Assembly: GCF_001425865.1 (NCBI RefSeq)
Contig: NZ_LMDS01000004.1
Span: 747,515 to 811,514, forward strand
Length of the DNA stretch: 64,000 nt
Origin: Rhizobacter sp. Root404
GTDB taxonomy: Bacteria; Pseudomonadota; Gammaproteobacteria; Burkholderiales; Burkholderiaceae_C
Direction: 5' to 3'
Part shown: positions 17,169 through 28,369 of the stretch, piece after piece
Numbering within the stretch: position 1 is the stretch's first letter
Layout: the number at the start of each line of letters is the position of its first letter
Notes under the pieces: model-generated
Seen by the model: only the letters and a program-made list of their open reading frames with translations
What the model was told of the DNA's origin: nothing
The model's database searches: none
Made by a program: the position numbers and the translations under genes

Positions 17169-17426
17169 TCACTCGCCCTCGGTCGCGGAGGCGCGAGCGG
17201 GGCCGTCGGCCTCGATCGTGAGCAGCGCCGTCAGCGCGCCCGCGGTCGAGATCGCCCCCCAGAACACCAGGAACGTGAAGGTGTAGATCGCCTGCTCCGA
17301 CCAGTCGATCGACGCGCCGCCGAACCAATGCAGTTCGCCCGGGTCGACCACCGCGAACACGAGCATCTCGAGCACCGCGGCGACGACGAACGCCGGCCAC
17401 AGGATCTGCAGCGCGCGTCGGCTCAT
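17169..17426 (-). CDS. Small two-helix membrane protein at the end of the cco cluster
   Basis: An 85-aa inner-membrane protein with two hydrophobic helices (about 8-24 and 46-66) joined by a short loop, VDPGELHWFGGASIDWSE. I do not recognise a named family. Its ATG overlaps the stop of the FixH-like gene, so it belongs to the cco operon and may help assembly. It ends ten bases from the convergent hemerythrin gene. Confidence 0.7.
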   Translation of the reverse strand: MSRRALQILWPAFVVAAVLEMLVFAVVDPGELHWFGGASIDWSEQAIYTFTFLVFWGAISTAGALTALLTIEADGPARASATEGE

Positions 17427-17671
17427 GGCGCGGGACGGGGCCGCAGCGGCGAGGCGGCGTGGTTGCGCCCGATCAGGGCCGGTGCCGCGGCCGGGTCGGA
17501 CGGCGCCACGCGTGCGGCGACCTGCGGCATCACCGGATCCGCGCCGCGGACCGCCGTGCCGACGAGCGCCAGGCTGGCGACCACGACGGTGCCGAGCCCG
17601 CCCACGAACAGCCACATCACGCCGACGCGCCACCAGGGCACTGCGGGCGGGGGAATCAGGATTGCGTTCAT
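17423..17671 (-). CDS. Short FixH/CcoH-like membrane protein
   Basis: An 82-aa protein with one transmembrane helix (about 15-37). The segment PWWRVGVMWLFVGGLGTVVV and ALVGTAVRGADPVM recalls the start of FixH/CcoH, the cbb3 assembly factor encoded after ccoG. Full FixH is about twice as long and carries a periplasmic domain that is missing here. Position directly after ccoG (17 bases) supports the link. It could be a reduced CcoH or an unrelated small protein. Confidence 0.6.
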   Translation of the reverse strand: MNAILIPPPAVPWWRVGVMWLFVGGLGTVVVASLALVGTAVRGADPVMPQVAARVAPSDPAAAPALIGRNHAASPLRPRPAP

Positions 17672-17688
17672 GGCGTCATCGTTCCTTT

Positions 17689-19139
<1,451 letters not shown>

Positions 19140-19143
<4 letters not shown>

Positions 19144-20054
19144 GGCGTCGTGGGCGAACCCGGCTGCGACAGGCTCCACACGTAAGACGCCAGCACGTGA
19201 ATCTGCTCCGGCGTCAGGCGCCCGGCCTGCGCCGGCATGGTGTTCGTCTTGCCGTTGTTGACCATCGCGACGATCGCGTCCTCGCCCCAGCCGTGCAGCC
19301 AGATCTTGTCGGTCAGGTTGGGGGCGCCGATGGCGGTGTTGCCCTTGCCGTCGGCCCCGTGGCAGGCCGCGCAGACCGCGAACTTCGGCTGGCCGGCGGC
19401 GGCATAGATCGGGTTGTGCGCGCTTTTCGACAGGCTCAGCACGTAGTGCGCCACGTTGCGGACGTCCTGCGCGGTGCCGACCGCCGCTGCCATCGGCGGC
19501 ATCATGCCGACGCGCCCCTGGGTGATCGTCTCCTCGATCTTGGCGGGCGCGCCGCCATGCAGCCAGTCGCCGTCGGTCAGGTTCGGGAAGCCCTTGCTGC
19601 CGTGCGCGTCCGAGCCGTGGCAGGTGGCGCAGTTGTTGATGAACAGGCGCTCGCCGATCGCCATCGCCTTCGGGTCACGGCGCAGCTGCTCGGCCGGCGT
19701 CGCGGCCAGGCTCGCATAGAGCGGCGCCATCGCGGCGTTGGCGGCCTTCTGTTCGGCCGCGACCTCGTTGTCGCTGGTCCAGCCCAGCTTGCCCGGCAGG
19801 CTGCCGAGGCCCGGGAACAGCGCCACGTAAACGAAGGCGAACAGCACCGTCAGGATGAACAGCCACATCCACCAGCGCGGCAGCGGGTTGTTCATCTCGA
19901 CCAGGTCTTCGTCGAAGACGTGGCCGGTGCTGTTGTCCGCCGCCATCACCGTGCGCTTGGAGGCCACGAACAGCAGCCACAGGCAGCCCAGCAGGCCGAT
20001 GACGGTGGCGGCGCCGACGAAGATCGACCAGCCGATGTGGGTGAAGTCGCTCAT
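19140..20054 (-). CDS. ccoP: cbb3 oxidase subunit III, di-haem cytochrome c
   Basis: A 304-aa protein with an N-terminal helix, a second membrane segment after NNPLPRWWMW, and two c-type haem sites, CATCHG and CAACHG, in the periplasmic domain. It passes electrons from cytochrome c or the bc1 complex to CcoO. The ATG overlaps the ccoQ stop codon and the stop overlaps the ccoG start, so the operon is tightly coupled. Length and domain order are standard for CcoP. Confidence 0.95.
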
Positions 20055-20200
20055 CGCGGCGACTCCTCGCCGGCGAACGGCAACTGCGCCGCCTCGGAGA
20101 AGGCCGCGGCGTTGCGGCGCGCGACGGCCCACGCGACGATGCCGATGAAGACCGCGAACGACAGCAGCGTCACGACGATCCGGAGTGCATTGATGTCCAT
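20051..20200 (-). CDS. ccoQ: cbb3 oxidase subunit CcoQ
   Basis: A 49-aa protein (starts MDINALRIVVTLLSFAV) with one transmembrane helix followed by VAWAVARRNAAAF and an acidic tail. This is the usual CcoQ/FixQ pattern; the subunit stabilises the oxidase. It lies ten bases after ccoO, and its TGA overlaps the ccoP ATG. Confidence 0.9.
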   Translation of the reverse strand: MDINALRIVVTLLSFAVFIGIVAWAVARRNAAAFSEAAQLPFAGEESPR

Positions 20201-20210
20201 CAGCTCATCC

Positions 20211-20837
20211 TCACTTCACAGCGGTGCCGAGCACCTGCAGGTAGGCCACCAGCGCATCGAGCTCGGTCTTGCCGGTCAGCTCGGCACCGCCCGCGGCGAT
20301 CTCGGCGTCCGAGTACGGCACGCCGACGCGGCGCAGCGCGGTCATGCGGGGCGCGGCATCCGTCGGGTCGAGCTTGTTGCGCACGAGCCAGGGGTACGCG
20401 GGCATGTTCGACTCGGGTACGAGGTCACGCGGGTTCTCCAGGTGCAGGCGATGCCACTCGTCGCTGTACTTGCCGCCGACCCGGTGCAGGTCGGGCCCGG
20501 TGCGCTTGCTGCCCCACTGGAACGGGTGGTCGTAGACGAATTCGCCGGCCATCGAGTAGTGGCCGTAGCGCAGCACCTCGGCGCGCAGCGTGCGGATCAT
20601 CTGCGAGTGGCAGTTGTAGCAACCCTCGCGGGTGTAGATGTCGCGCCCGGCGAGTTGCAGCGAGGTGTAGGGCTTGAGGCCCGGCACCGGCTCGGTGGTC
20701 GAGCGCTGGAAGAACAGCGGCACGATCTCGACGATGCCGCCGACCGCGACGACCAGCAGGATCAGCACGATCATCAGGAAGTTGCTGGTCTCGATCTTCT
20801 CGTGCGAGAAGCCGGTGGATGGATTGACGTTGGACAT
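20211..20837 (-). CDS. ccoO: cbb3 oxidase subunit II, mono-haem cytochrome c
   Basis: A 208-aa membrane-anchored cytochrome c with an N-terminal helix at about 20-42, a single haem site CYNCHSQ and the axial Met region [10 protein letters not shown]. It carries electrons between CcoP and the catalytic subunit. It follows ccoN by 18 bases. All expected landmarks are present and its length is typical. Confidence 0.95.
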   Translation of the reverse strand: MSNVNPSTGFSHEKIETSNFLMIVLILLVVAVGGIVEIVPLFFQRSTTEPVPGLKPYTSLQLAGRDIYTREGCYNCHSQMIRTLRAEVLRYGHYSMAGEFVYDHPFQWGSKRTGPDLHRVGGKYSDEWHRLHLENPRDLVPESNMPAYPWLVRNKLDPTDAAPRMTALRRVGVPYSDAEIAAGGAELTGKTELDALVAYLQVLGTAVK

Positions 20838-20855
20838 GGTGATTTGGCTCCGGAC

Positions 20856-22313
20856 TCAGGCGGCGCTCGGCACGGCGGCCATCGGGATTCGCATGGGCAC
20901 GTAGCGCCCGGCCTGCGCGGTCTTGATGGTGTTCCACACCATCACGCCCATGCCGCTGAGGTACAGCAGGCCACCGACGAGACGCACGAGGTAGAACGGG
21001 AACGTGGCCTTGACGCTCTCGACGAAGCTGTACACGAGCGTGCCGTCGGTGTTGACCGCGCGCCACATCAGGCCCTGCATCACGCCGGCCATCCACATCG
21101 CGGCGATGTAGAGCACGATGCCGAGGGTGCTGATCCAGAAGTGAATTTCGATCGCCCGCACGCTGTACATGCGGGTCTGGCCGAACATGCGCGGGATCAT
21201 GTAGTACAGGGTGCCGATCGAGATCAGCCCGACCCAGCCGAGCGCCCCGGCATGCACGTGGCCGATGGTCCAGTCGGTGTAGTGGCTCAGGGCGTTGACG
21301 GTCTTGATCGACATCATCGGACCCTCGAACGTCGACATGCCGTAGAACGACAGCGCCACGATCAGGAACTTCAGGATCGGATCGTCGCGCAGCTTGTGCC
21401 AGGCGCCCGACAGCGTCATCACGCCGTTGATCATGCCGCCCCAGCTCGGCGCCAGAAGCACCAGCGAGAACACCATGCCGACCGACTGCGCCCAGTCGGG
21501 CAGCGCGGTGTAGTGCAGGTGGTGCGGACCGGCCCACATGTAGGTGAAGATCAGCGCCCAGAAGTGCACGATCGACAGCCGGTACGAGTACACCGGCCGG
21601 CCGGCCTGCTTGGGGATGAAGTAATACATCATCCCGAGGAAGCCCGCGGTCAGGAAGAAGCCGACCGCGTTGTGGCCGTACCACCACTGGACCATCGCGT
21701 CCTGCACGCCGGCGTAGGCCGAGTAGCTCTTGGTCAGGCTGACCGGCATCGCCATGCTGTTGACGATGTGCAGCAGCGCCACCGCGATGATGAACGAGCC
21801 GAAGAACCAGTTCGCGACGTAGATGTGACGCACCTTGCGGCGCCCGATCGTGCCGAAGAAGACGATCGCGTAGGCGACCCAGACGACGGTGATCAGGATG
21901 TCGATCGGCCACTCGAGTTCGGCGTACTCCTTGCCCTGGGTGTAGCCCATCGGCAGCGAGACGGCCGCGGCGACGATCACCAGCTGCCAGCCCCAGAACA
22001 CGAACGCCGCCAGCTTGGGCAGGAAGATCGAGACCTGCGAGGTGCGCTGCACCACGTAGAAGCTGCTGGCCATCAGCGCGCAGCCGCCGAACGCGAAGAT
22101 GACCGCGTTGGTGTGCAGCGGCCGCAGCCGGCCGTAGCTCAGCCACGGGATGCCGAAGTTGAGTTCGGGCCAGGTGAGCTGCGCGGCGATGAGCACGCCG
22201 ACCGCCATGCCGACCACGCCCCAGAGGACCGCAGCGAGCGTGAACAGGCGCACCGCGCCATCGTCGTACACCGCCCCCGCCGAATCTGTCGCAGTTGGAA
22301 CCGAACTCGCCAT
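20856..22313 (-). CDS. ccoN: cbb3-type cytochrome c oxidase catalytic subunit I
   Basis: A 485-aa haem-copper oxidase subunit with about twelve helices. Metal ligands are recognisable: low-spin haem His in LHTNAVIF, CuB ligands in [10 protein letters not shown] and PHHLHY, and the His pair in HVHAGALG. It reduces oxygen with high affinity and pumps protons. ATG 22313 has GAGGAG seven bases upstream and is chosen over the adjacent GTG. An FNR box ends 66 bases upstream inside the ccoS 3' end. There is no N-terminal CcoN/O fusion. Confidence 0.96.
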   Translation of the reverse strand: MASSVPTATDSAGAVYDDGAVRLFTLAAVLWGVVGMAVGVLIAAQLTWPELNFGIPWLSYGRLRPLHTNAVIFAFGGCALMASSFYVVQRTSQVSIFLPKLAAFVFWGWQLVIVAAAVSLPMGYTQGKEYAELEWPIDILITVVWVAYAIVFFGTIGRRKVRHIYVANWFFGSFIIAVALLHIVNSMAMPVSLTKSYSAYAGVQDAMVQWWYGHNAVGFFLTAGFLGMMYYFIPKQAGRPVYSYRLSIVHFWALIFTYMWAGPHHLHYTALPDWAQSVGMVFSLVLLAPSWGGMINGVMTLSGAWHKLRDDPILKFLIVALSFYGMSTFEGPMMSIKTVNALSHYTDWTIGHVHAGALGWVGLISIGTLYYMIPRMFGQTRMYSVRAIEIHFWISTLGIVLYIAAMWMAGVMQGLMWRAVNTDGTLVYSFVESVKATFPFYLVRLVGGLLYLSGMGVMVWNTIKTAQAGRYVPMRIPMAAVPSAA

Positions 22314-22366
22314 CACTCATCTCCTCGATGCCGCAACGGCGGCTCGAAGGAGTGTCGAACGAGTGC

Positions 22367-22537
22367 TCAGCCGGGCCCTTGATCCCCGTCAAGCTTCGAC
22401 GGTGCGGCCTCGAAGATCCGTTCGCCCTCGCGCTCCAGATCGTCGAACTGCCCCGAGGACAGGGCCCAGCGGAACAGCGCCAGCAACGCGAACACCAGCA
22501 GCACCGACATCGGAACGAGCAGGAACAGGATGTCCAT
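22367..22537 (-). CDS. ccoS: cbb3 oxidase maturation protein CcoS
   Basis: A 56-aa protein beginning MDILFLLVPMSVLLVFALLA, a single helix followed by a charged tail with GQFDDLEREGERI, the CcoS signature. CcoS is needed for insertion of haem and copper into CcoN. It starts four bases after the ccoI stop codon. Its last codons contain the FNR box that drives ccoN. Confidence 0.9.
   Translation of the reverse strand: MDILFLLVPMSVLLVFALLALFRWALSSGQFDDLEREGERIFEAAPSKLDGDQGPG
22379..22392 (-). promoter_or_regulatory. FNR box for ccoNOQP inside the ccoS 3' end
   Basis: Read on the minus strand the site is TTGACGGGGATCAA. It overlaps the CcoS codons for KLDGDQ. Twenty-two bases further on, GACACT (22351-22356) could be the -10 element, the class II arrangement. 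Transcription would begin about 30 bases before the ccoN ATG. Confidence 0.82.
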
Positions 22538-22541
22538 GGCG

Positions 22542-24767
22542 TCAGCCGCGCCCGCCGACGCGCAGGGCGTTCAGCACCACGAACAGCGAACTCGTCGCCA
22601 TGCCGAGCCCCGCCGCCCACGGCGGGAACCAGCCGAGCAGCGCGAGCGGCACGCACACCGCATTGTAGGTCAGGGCCCAACCCAGGTTCTGGCGCAGTAC
22701 GCGCATCGCGCGCCGTGCCACGTTCCGCGCCAGCGCGATGTCGGCCACGCGGCCCGACAGCAGCACGAAGTCGGCACCCGATTGCGTGATCGCCGCGCCC
22801 TGCGCGAACGCGAACGAGACGTCGGCGCGCGCGATCACCGGCGCATCGTTGAGGCCGTCTCCGACCATGCCGACGCGCCGCCCCTCGGACTGCAACGCAG
22901 CCACCTCGGCCAGCTTGCCTTCGGGCGTGACGCCGCCGCGCACGGCGTCGATGCGCAGCGGCGCCGCGACGGCCTGGACGCGCTCGGGCGCGTCGCCCGA
23001 CAGCAGCTGGAGCCGCAGCCCGTCGGCGCGCAGCGCGGCGAGCGTGGCGGCCGCGTCGGGTTTCAGGCGCTCGTCGAACTCGAAGCAGGCCAGCGCGCCG
23101 CGCGCGTCGCCGAACCAGACCTCCATTCCGCCGCCTGCCGGCCGCGCCGCGGCGTTCGAATCGACCCAGGCCCGCGCGCCGAGCCGGGCGACCGCACCGT
23201 CGGGGCCGCGGCCCTGCACGCCCAGTCCCGCCTGCTCGCAGACGTCGACCCAGGTCGTGCCGTCGACCGCATCGGCCTCGAGCGCCAGCGCCTGGGCGAG
23301 CGGGTGGGTGGATTGCGCGGCCAGGGTGCTGGCCAGGCGCATCAGGTCCGCGTCGTCCAGCCCCGCACAGCGCGCGGCGGGCAGCAGGTGCACCGCCTGG
23401 AGGCGCATCGGCTGCTGCGTGAGCGTGCCGGTCTTGTCGAAGACCAGCGTATCGATGCCGGCGAGCGACTCGAGCGCGTCGAGCCGACGCACCAGGACGC
23501 CGCGCCGCGCGAGCGCGCCGGCCGCCGCGAGCAAGGCCGACGGCGCTGCCAGCGACAGCGCGCACGGGCAGGTGACGATCAGCACCGACACCGCGACCCA
23601 GACCGCCCGCGACGGGTCGATCACCGACCACACCGCCGCCGCCGCTGCCGCCAGGACCAGCACGCCCCACAGGAACGGCACCGCGACCCGGTCCGCAGCC
23701 TGCACCGCCGCGGGGCGCTGAGTGAGCGCGCTGCGCATCAGTGCGACGATGCCTTCGAAGCGGGTGTCGGCACCGAGCCGCTCGACCCGCATCGTCACCG
23801 GCGCGGCCAGGTTCAGGCTGCCGGCGACGACGTTCTCGCCGAGGCCGCGCTCGACCGGCCGCGATTCGCCCGTCAGCAGCGCCTCGTCGACCTGGGTGCG
23901 GCCCTCGAGCAGCGGGCCGTCGGCCGCGAAGGCCTCGCCCGCGAACACCCGCACCGCGTCGCCGACGCGGAGCGACTCGAGCGGGACGAGTTCGACACCG
24001 CCCTCCGGCCCGACACGGCGCGCCTGCGCGGGCAGGCGAGCGCAGGCGTCCTCCAGCGCGGCGGCGACGCGGTGCTGCGCCCGCAGGGTCAGCCAGCGTC
24101 CGCCGAGCAGGAAAGTCACGAACATCGTCAGCGAATCGAAATACACCTCGTGGCCGAACACGCCCCCGGGCGCGAACGTGGCACCGCTGCTGACGAGGAA
24201 GGTGACCGCCAGGCCGATCGCCACCGGCAGGTCCATGCGAACCTGGCGGCGCGCGAGCCCCGCGGCGGCCTCGCGAAAGATCGGCGCGGCCGAGAACAGC
24301 AGCACCGGCACGCTCAGCAGCCAGGAGGCCCACTGCAGCAGGCGCAGCATGTCGGGCGTCACGTCGCCGGGCGCGGCCACGTAGGCCGGCGCCGCATACA
24401 TCATCACCTGCATCATGCAGAACGCGGCGACGAACAGGCGCCAGAGCGAGGCGCGCTGTTCGCGCTCGCGCAGCGCCCGCGCCGGCTCGGCCAGGTCGGG
24501 CATCGCCCCGTAGCCGGCCCGCGCCACCGCGGCGATCAGGCGCGCCGGCTCGGTCGCCCCGGGGTACCAGCGGATCATGGCACGTTGCGCCGCGTAACTC
24601 ACGTCAGCGGAGATCACACCGGGTTCGGCGCGCAGGGCCTGCTCGATCGGCCCGGCGCACGCGGCGCAGTACAGGCCCGCCAGGCGCAGATGCGTGACCT
24701 GCGGGCTCGACGGCACCGCCGCGCGATCGGCAGGCAGGGGTGCGAGCGGGGCAGTCAGCGTGTCCAC
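22542..24767 (-). CDS. ccoI: Copper-transporting P1B-type ATPase CcoI
   Basis: A 741-aa P-type ATPase. It has an N-terminal heavy-metal domain with Cys34 and Cys37 (GLYCAACAG), eight membrane helices with the TCPCALS motif, the phosphorylation site DKTGTLT, the STHPLA element and the hinge GDGLNDAP. FixI/CcoI pumps export copper for cbb3 assembly, and the position just before ccoS and ccoNOQP supports CcoI over a detoxifying CopA. The GTG at 24767 is the only start that keeps the full metal domain; it lies directly after GAGGGG. An FNR box lies 34 bases upstream. Confidence 0.92.
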   Translation of the reverse strand: MDTLTAPLAPLPADRAAVPSSPQVTHLRLAGLYCAACAGPIEQALRAEPGVISADVSYAAQRAMIRWYPGATEPARLIAAVARAGYGAMPDLAEPARALREREQRASLWRLFVAAFCMMQVMMYAAPAYVAAPGDVTPDMLRLLQWASWLLSVPVLLFSAAPIFREAAAGLARRQVRMDLPVAIGLAVTFLVSSGATFAPGGVFGHEVYFDSLTMFVTFLLGGRWLTLRAQHRVAAALEDACARLPAQARRVGPEGGVELVPLESLRVGDAVRVFAGEAFAADGPLLEGRTQVDEALLTGESRPVERGLGENVVAGSLNLAAPVTMRVERLGADTRFEGIVALMRSALTQRPAAVQAADRVAVPFLWGVLVLAAAAAAVWSVIDPSRAVWVAVSVLIVTCPCALSLAAPSALLAAAGALARRGVLVRRLDALESLAGIDTLVFDKTGTLTQQPMRLQAVHLLPAARCAGLDDADLMRLASTLAAQSTHPLAQALALEADAVDGTTWVDVCEQAGLGVQGRGPDGAVARLGARAWVDSNAAARPAGGGMEVWFGDARGALACFEFDERLKPDAAATLAALRADGLRLQLLSGDAPERVQAVAAPLRIDAVRGGVTPEGKLAEVAALQSEGRRVGMVGDGLNDAPVIARADVSFAFAQGAAITQSGADFVLLSGRVADIALARNVARRAMRVLRQNLGWALTYNAVCVPLALLGWFPPWAAGLGMATSSLFVVLNALRVGGRG

Positions 24768-24800
24768 CCCTCAATCTAGCCCCGCGGCGGGGACAGGCCC

Positions 24801-24814
24801 TTGACGCGCGTCAA
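24801..24814. promoter_or_regulatory. FNR box upstream of ccoI
   Basis: TTGACGCGCGTCAA is a perfect palindrome with one change from consensus per half-site. On the minus strand TAGATT (24773-24778) follows at the class II distance, with four of six -10 matches, so ccoI is the main target. The dctA side has only GCGAAT at that distance. Confidence 0.77.
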
Positions 24815-24934
24815 CCGCGCGCCGGCGCACAAGCTCGCGAATTCCGGCCGCGCCTGTGGAACCCCTCTTGCGCGGCCGTGTGCGCCGCGGTAACACTCCA
24901 CGGACCGACTTGCCGCAAGCGAATGAGAACCCGC

Positions 24935-26284
24935 ATGGAAACGACCCCCCCGACCCGCAAGCCGCTGTACAAGTCGCTCTACGTCCAGGTCATCACCGCC
25001 ATCATCATCGGCGTGCTGCTTGGCCACTTCTTCCCGAGCACCGGCGAGGCCATGAAGCCGCTCGGCGACGGCTTCATCAAGCTGATCAAGATGATCATCG
25101 CGCCGATCATCTTCTGCACCGTCGTGGTCGGCATCGCCGGCATGGAGGACATGAAGAAGGTCGGCAAGACCGGCGGCCTGGCGCTGCTGTACTTCGAGAT
25201 CGTCAGCAGCATCGCGCTGGTGGTCGGGCTGGTGGTCATCAACTTGGTAAAGCCCGGCGTCGGCATGAACATCGACGCCGCGACGCTCGACACCAAGGGC
25301 ATCGCCGCCTACACCAAGCCGGGGCAGATGGCCTCGACCACCGACTTCCTGCTGAACGTGATCCCGAGCACCGTGGTCGATGCGTTCGCGAAGGGCGAGA
25401 TTCTCCAGGTGCTGCTGTTCGCCGTGATGTTCGGCTTCGCGCTGCACAAGTTCGGCGGCCGCGGCACGCTGGTATTCGATTTCATCGAGAAGTTCTCGCA
25501 CGTGCTGTTCGGCATCGTCGGCTACATCATGAAGGTCGCGCCGATCGGCGCGTTCGGCGCGATGGCCTTCACGATCGGCAAGTACGGCGTCGGCTCGCTG
25601 GTGTCGCTCGGCCAGCTGATGGCGACGTTCTACGCGACCTGCCTGATCTTCATCTTCGTCGTGCTCGGCGGCATCGCCAGGGCGAACGGCTTCTCGATCC
25701 TGAAGTTCATCAAGTACATCAAGGAAGAGCTGCTCATCGTGCTCGGCACCTCGTCGAGCGAGTCGGTGCTGCCGCGCATGATGGCCAAGATGGAGAACCT
25801 GGGCGCCAAGAAGTCGGTGGTGGGCCTGGTGATCCCGACCGGCTACTCCTTCAACCTCGACGGCACCTCGATCTACCTGACGATGGCCGCCGTGTTCATT
25901 GCGCAGGCCACCAACACGCCGATGAGCGTGACCCAGCAGGTCACGCTGCTGCTGGTGCTGCTGCTGACGTCGAAGGGCGCGGCCGGCGTCACCGGCAGTG
26001 GCTTCATCGTGCTGGCGGCCACGCTCTCGGCGGTCGGCCATGTCCCGGTGGCGGGGCTGGCGCTGATTCTGGGCATCGACCGGTTCATGTCCGAGGCCCG
26101 CGCGCTGACCAACCTGATCGGCAACGGCGTCGCGACGATCGTCGTGGCCCGCTGGACCGGCGACCTCGACCAGGCCCGCATGCAGCGCGAGCTCGACAAC
26201 ACCAGCGGCACCGAGTCCGACGACCCCGAAGCGGAACTCGACCAGCAGGACATCCACATGCCGGCCACGCGCTCCAGCGTCTGA
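24935..26284 (+). CDS. dctA: C4-dicarboxylate/H+ or Na+ symporter DctA
   Basis: A 449-aa inner-membrane transporter of the DAACS family for succinate, fumarate and malate. The family pattern is clear: [20 protein letters not shown] at the start, the serine-rich [13 protein letters not shown] motif near 265, GYSFNLDGT and the conserved end around [22 protein letters not shown] 24935 matches usual DctA N-termini; an in-frame ATG four codons earlier is possible. No DctB/DctD regulators are in view. It is divergent from ccoI. Confidence 0.93.
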   Translation: METTPPTRKPLYKSLYVQVITAIIIGVLLGHFFPSTGEAMKPLGDGFIKLIKMIIAPIIFCTVVVGIAGMEDMKKVGKTGGLALLYFEIVSSIALVVGLVVINLVKPGVGMNIDAATLDTKGIAAYTKPGQMASTTDFLLNVIPSTVVDAFAKGEILQVLLFAVMFGFALHKFGGRGTLVFDFIEKFSHVLFGIVGYIMKVAPIGAFGAMAFTIGKYGVGSLVSLGQLMATFYATCLIFIFVVLGGIARANGFSILKFIKYIKEELLIVLGTSSSESVLPRMMAKMENLGAKKSVVGLVIPTGYSFNLDGTSIYLTMAAVFIAQATNTPMSVTQQVTLLLVLLLTSKGAAGVTGSGFIVLAATLSAVGHVPVAGLALILGIDRFMSEARALTNLIGNGVATIVVARWTGDLDQARMQRELDNTSGTESDDPEAELDQQDIHMPATRSSV

Positions 26285-26320
26285 CCGATCCGACATTCAT
26301 TCACCGAAGGAGACATAAAT

Positions 26321-27070
26321 ATGGCAACGAAACAACGCGTGGTTCTGGTCACGGGCGGCATGGGCGGCCTGGGCGAGACGATCTCCACCAAGATGGTCGA
26401 CGCCGGTTACAAGGTCGTCGTGACCTACTCGCCGAGCAACACGAAGTCCGACCAGTGGGTCGCCGACATGAAGAAGAACGGCTACGACATCACCGCCGTG
26501 GCCTGCGACGTGTCCGATTTCGATTCCTGCACCAAGGCCGTGGCCGAAGTGCAGAGCAAGGTCGGCGCGGTCGACGTGCTGGTCAACAACGCCGGCATCA
26601 CCCGCGACACCACGTTCAAGAAGATGGACAAGCTGAACTGGGACGCCGTGATGCGCACCAACCTCGACAGCCTGTTCAACATGACCAAGCAGGTTGCCGA
26701 CGGCATGGTCGAGCGCGGCTGGGGCCGCATCATCAACATCAGCTCGGTCAACGGCAGCAAGGGCGCATTCGGCCAGACCAACTACTCGGCCGCGAAGGCC
26801 GGCGTGCACGGCTTCACCAAGGCGCTGGCACTCGAGGTCGCGAAGAAGAACGTCACCGTCAACACGATCTCGCCGGGCTACATCGGCACGAAGATGGTCA
26901 CCGCGATCCCGGAGGACGTGCTGAACACCAAGATCCTGCCGCAGATTCCGGTCGGTCGCCTCGGCAAGCCCGAGGAAGTCGCGGGCCTGGTGATCTACCT
27001 CGCGTCGGAGGAAGCCGCCTTCGTGACCGGCGCCAACATCGCGATCAACGGCGGCCAGCACATGCAGTGA
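26321..27070 (+). CDS. phaB: Acetoacetyl-CoA reductase PhaB
   Basis: A 249-aa short-chain dehydrogenase that reduces acetoacetyl-CoA to (R)-3-hydroxybutyryl-CoA for polyhydroxybutyrate synthesis. The cofactor site is TGGMGGLG and the catalytic Ser/Tyr/Lys lie in NISSVNG and NYSAAKAG; the sequence through IGTKMVTAIPEDVL is typical of PhaB rather than FabG. A strong AAGGAG ribosome site precedes the ATG. The granule-protein-like gene downstream supports the PHA role, although phaA and phaC are not in the window. Confidence 0.93.
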   Translation: MATKQRVVLVTGGMGGLGETISTKMVDAGYKVVVTYSPSNTKSDQWVADMKKNGYDITAVACDVSDFDSCTKAVAEVQSKVGAVDVLVNNAGITRDTTFKKMDKLNWDAVMRTNLDSLFNMTKQVADGMVERGWGRIINISSVNGSKGAFGQTNYSAAKAGVHGFTKALALEVAKKNVTVNTISPGYIGTKMVTAIPEDVLNTKILPQIPVGRLGKPEEVAGLVIYLASEEAAFVTGANIAINGGQHMQ

Positions 27071-27110
27071 GGTCGACGCGGCTTCTTTCTTCCACTCTCG
27101 AGGAGATTCA

Positions 27111-27797
27111 ATGATCAAGGCAGGGATCGACCAGGACGCGATCGTCAAGATGTTCTCGGAGGCCACGGCCAAGCAGGGCGAGGCATTGCGCAAGGCCGTC
27201 AGCGACGCGACGCTGAAGGCGCTGCAGGGCCGCGAGCTGACGATGGCGAACATCAAGAAGGTGCTGTCGACGGTGACGACCGCGGCCAGCACCGGGGCGG
27301 CACAGAACGTCGCCAGCCCGGTGGACGTCGAGGCGCTGCTCACCAAGGCGTTCGCCGGCATGGACGCCGCGCTGCTCCAGGCCGTCGAGGCCAACCGCAA
27401 GGCGTTGCAGCAGTTCGTCGACCAGGGCGCCGGGCTGCAGGAGAAGCAGCTCAAGGGCGCGCTCGCCAACATCGAGAAGATGGAGGACACGTTCTTCGCC
27501 ACGGTGACCAAGGCGGCGCAGGGCGTCGCCGGCCCGATGCAGGGCCCGTGGGAACACGTGCTCAGCGCGATGAAGATGCAGGGCACCGACACCGGCGCCC
27601 AGGCCTCGCAGACGGTCGAACAGCTGATGTCGCAGGCGCAGACTGCGCTGCGCGACGGCCGCGCCGCGACCGCGAAGACCGCGCAGGCGATGCTCGACGG
27701 CTACGCCGCGCTGGTCAGCGGCGTGCTGATCGGCATGTCCGAAGGGCTGCAGTCCGGCTCGTCGGATGCGTCCGCCGCGAAGACAAAGAAGAAATAG
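27111..27797 (+). CDS. Phasin-like PHA granule-associated protein
   Basis: A 228-aa, Cys-free, largely helical protein with a Lys-rich C-terminus (KTKKK), the look of a phasin-like surface protein. The repeated Ala/Gln-rich helices and amphipathic C-terminal segment (TAQAMLDGYAALVSGVLIGM) would suit binding to polymer granules. It follows phaB by 40 bases with GAGGAG before the ATG. An intrinsic terminator follows. The family name is not certain; the PHA link comes mainly from its neighbour. Confidence 0.72.
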   Translation: MIKAGIDQDAIVKMFSEATAKQGEALRKAVSDATLKALQGRELTMANIKKVLSTVTTAASTGAAQNVASPVDVEALLTKAFAGMDAALLQAVEANRKALQQFVDQGAGLQEKQLKGALANIEKMEDTFFATVTKAAQGVAGPMQGPWEHVLSAMKMQGTDTGAQASQTVEQLMSQAQTALRDGRAATAKTAQAMLDGYAALVSGVLIGMSEGLQSGSSDASAAKTKKK

Positions 27798-27834
27798 CGT
27801 ATCGATCCCGCCGGCCGATCCGGCCTACCATCCG

Positions 27835-27860
27835 GCCGCGCGAATGCGCGGCTTTCTTTT
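27835..27860 (+). terminator. Rho-independent terminator after the phasin-like gene
   Basis: A seven-base-pair GC stem, GCCGCGC with GCGCGGC, a GAAT loop, then TTTCTTTT. It ends the phaB transcript just before the ribosome site of the cupin gene, so the cupin is either a read-through gene or has its own promoter overlapping this region. Confidence 0.85.
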
Positions 27861-27870
27861 GGAGACGTTG

Positions 27871-28353
27871 ATGCGAACTGCTGTTGCCCTCCCCGTCGCG
27901 CTGGCCTTCGTCGCCGGCATCGCGTTCTCGCCGGTGGCCCAACGGCTGCTGCCCGACGCGCACGCCCAGGCCTCCGCACCCGCGGCTGCCGCGCCTGGCC
28001 TGGCGCCGATGATCATCGACGTCGCGGCGCTGAAGGATGCCGACCTCGGCGCCACCCCGAACCCCGACCTGCGCTCCAAGGGCTATGTCGCGACACCGAA
28101 CGGAACGATCGCCGTCCAGATGGGCAACGTCGCGAAGCACTTCCACAGCAATGCCGACGAGATCCAGTACATCGTCGAGGGCACCGGCACGGCCTGGCTG
28201 GGCAACGAGAAGCGCGAGATCCGGCCCGGCATGCTGATCGTGATCCCGCGCGGCACGCACCACGCCGGTACCGAGGCAACCAGCGGGCGATTCAAGGCGA
28301 TCGCGATCAAGCTGCCGCCCCAGGACCCGAAGGACACGACCTTCGTCAACTGA
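27871..28353 (+). CDS. Exported single-domain cupin protein
   Basis: A 160-aa protein with a signal peptide (MRTAVALPVALAFVAGIAFS, cleavage near AHAQA) and one cupin barrel. The metal-binding pattern is visible in KHFHSNADEIQYIVEGTG and the second motif PGMLIVIPRGTHHAG. Such periplasmic cupins bind metals or small ligands, but no reaction can be assigned. GGAGA precedes the ATG by six bases. It ends 16 bases before xylB. Confidence 0.78.
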   Translation: MRTAVALPVALAFVAGIAFSPVAQRLLPDAHAQASAPAAAAPGLAPMIIDVAALKDADLGATPNPDLRSKGYVATPNGTIAVQMGNVAKHFHSNADEIQYIVEGTGTAWLGNEKREIRPGMLIVIPRGTHHAGTEATSGRFKAIAIKLPPQDPKDTTFVN

Positions 28354-28369
28354 CGGACATCGCGCACGC

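Noticed and set aside
20425..24333. Very long minus-strand frame through ccoI, ccoS and ccoN
   Set aside because: It lies in a different frame from three genes with complete catalytic motifs, and its translation is low-complexity Arg/Ala/Gly.
22542..24767. Naming the copper ATPase CopA for detoxification
   Set aside because: It lies four bases before ccoS in the cbb3 cluster and under an FNR box, which fits the assembly pump CcoI better.
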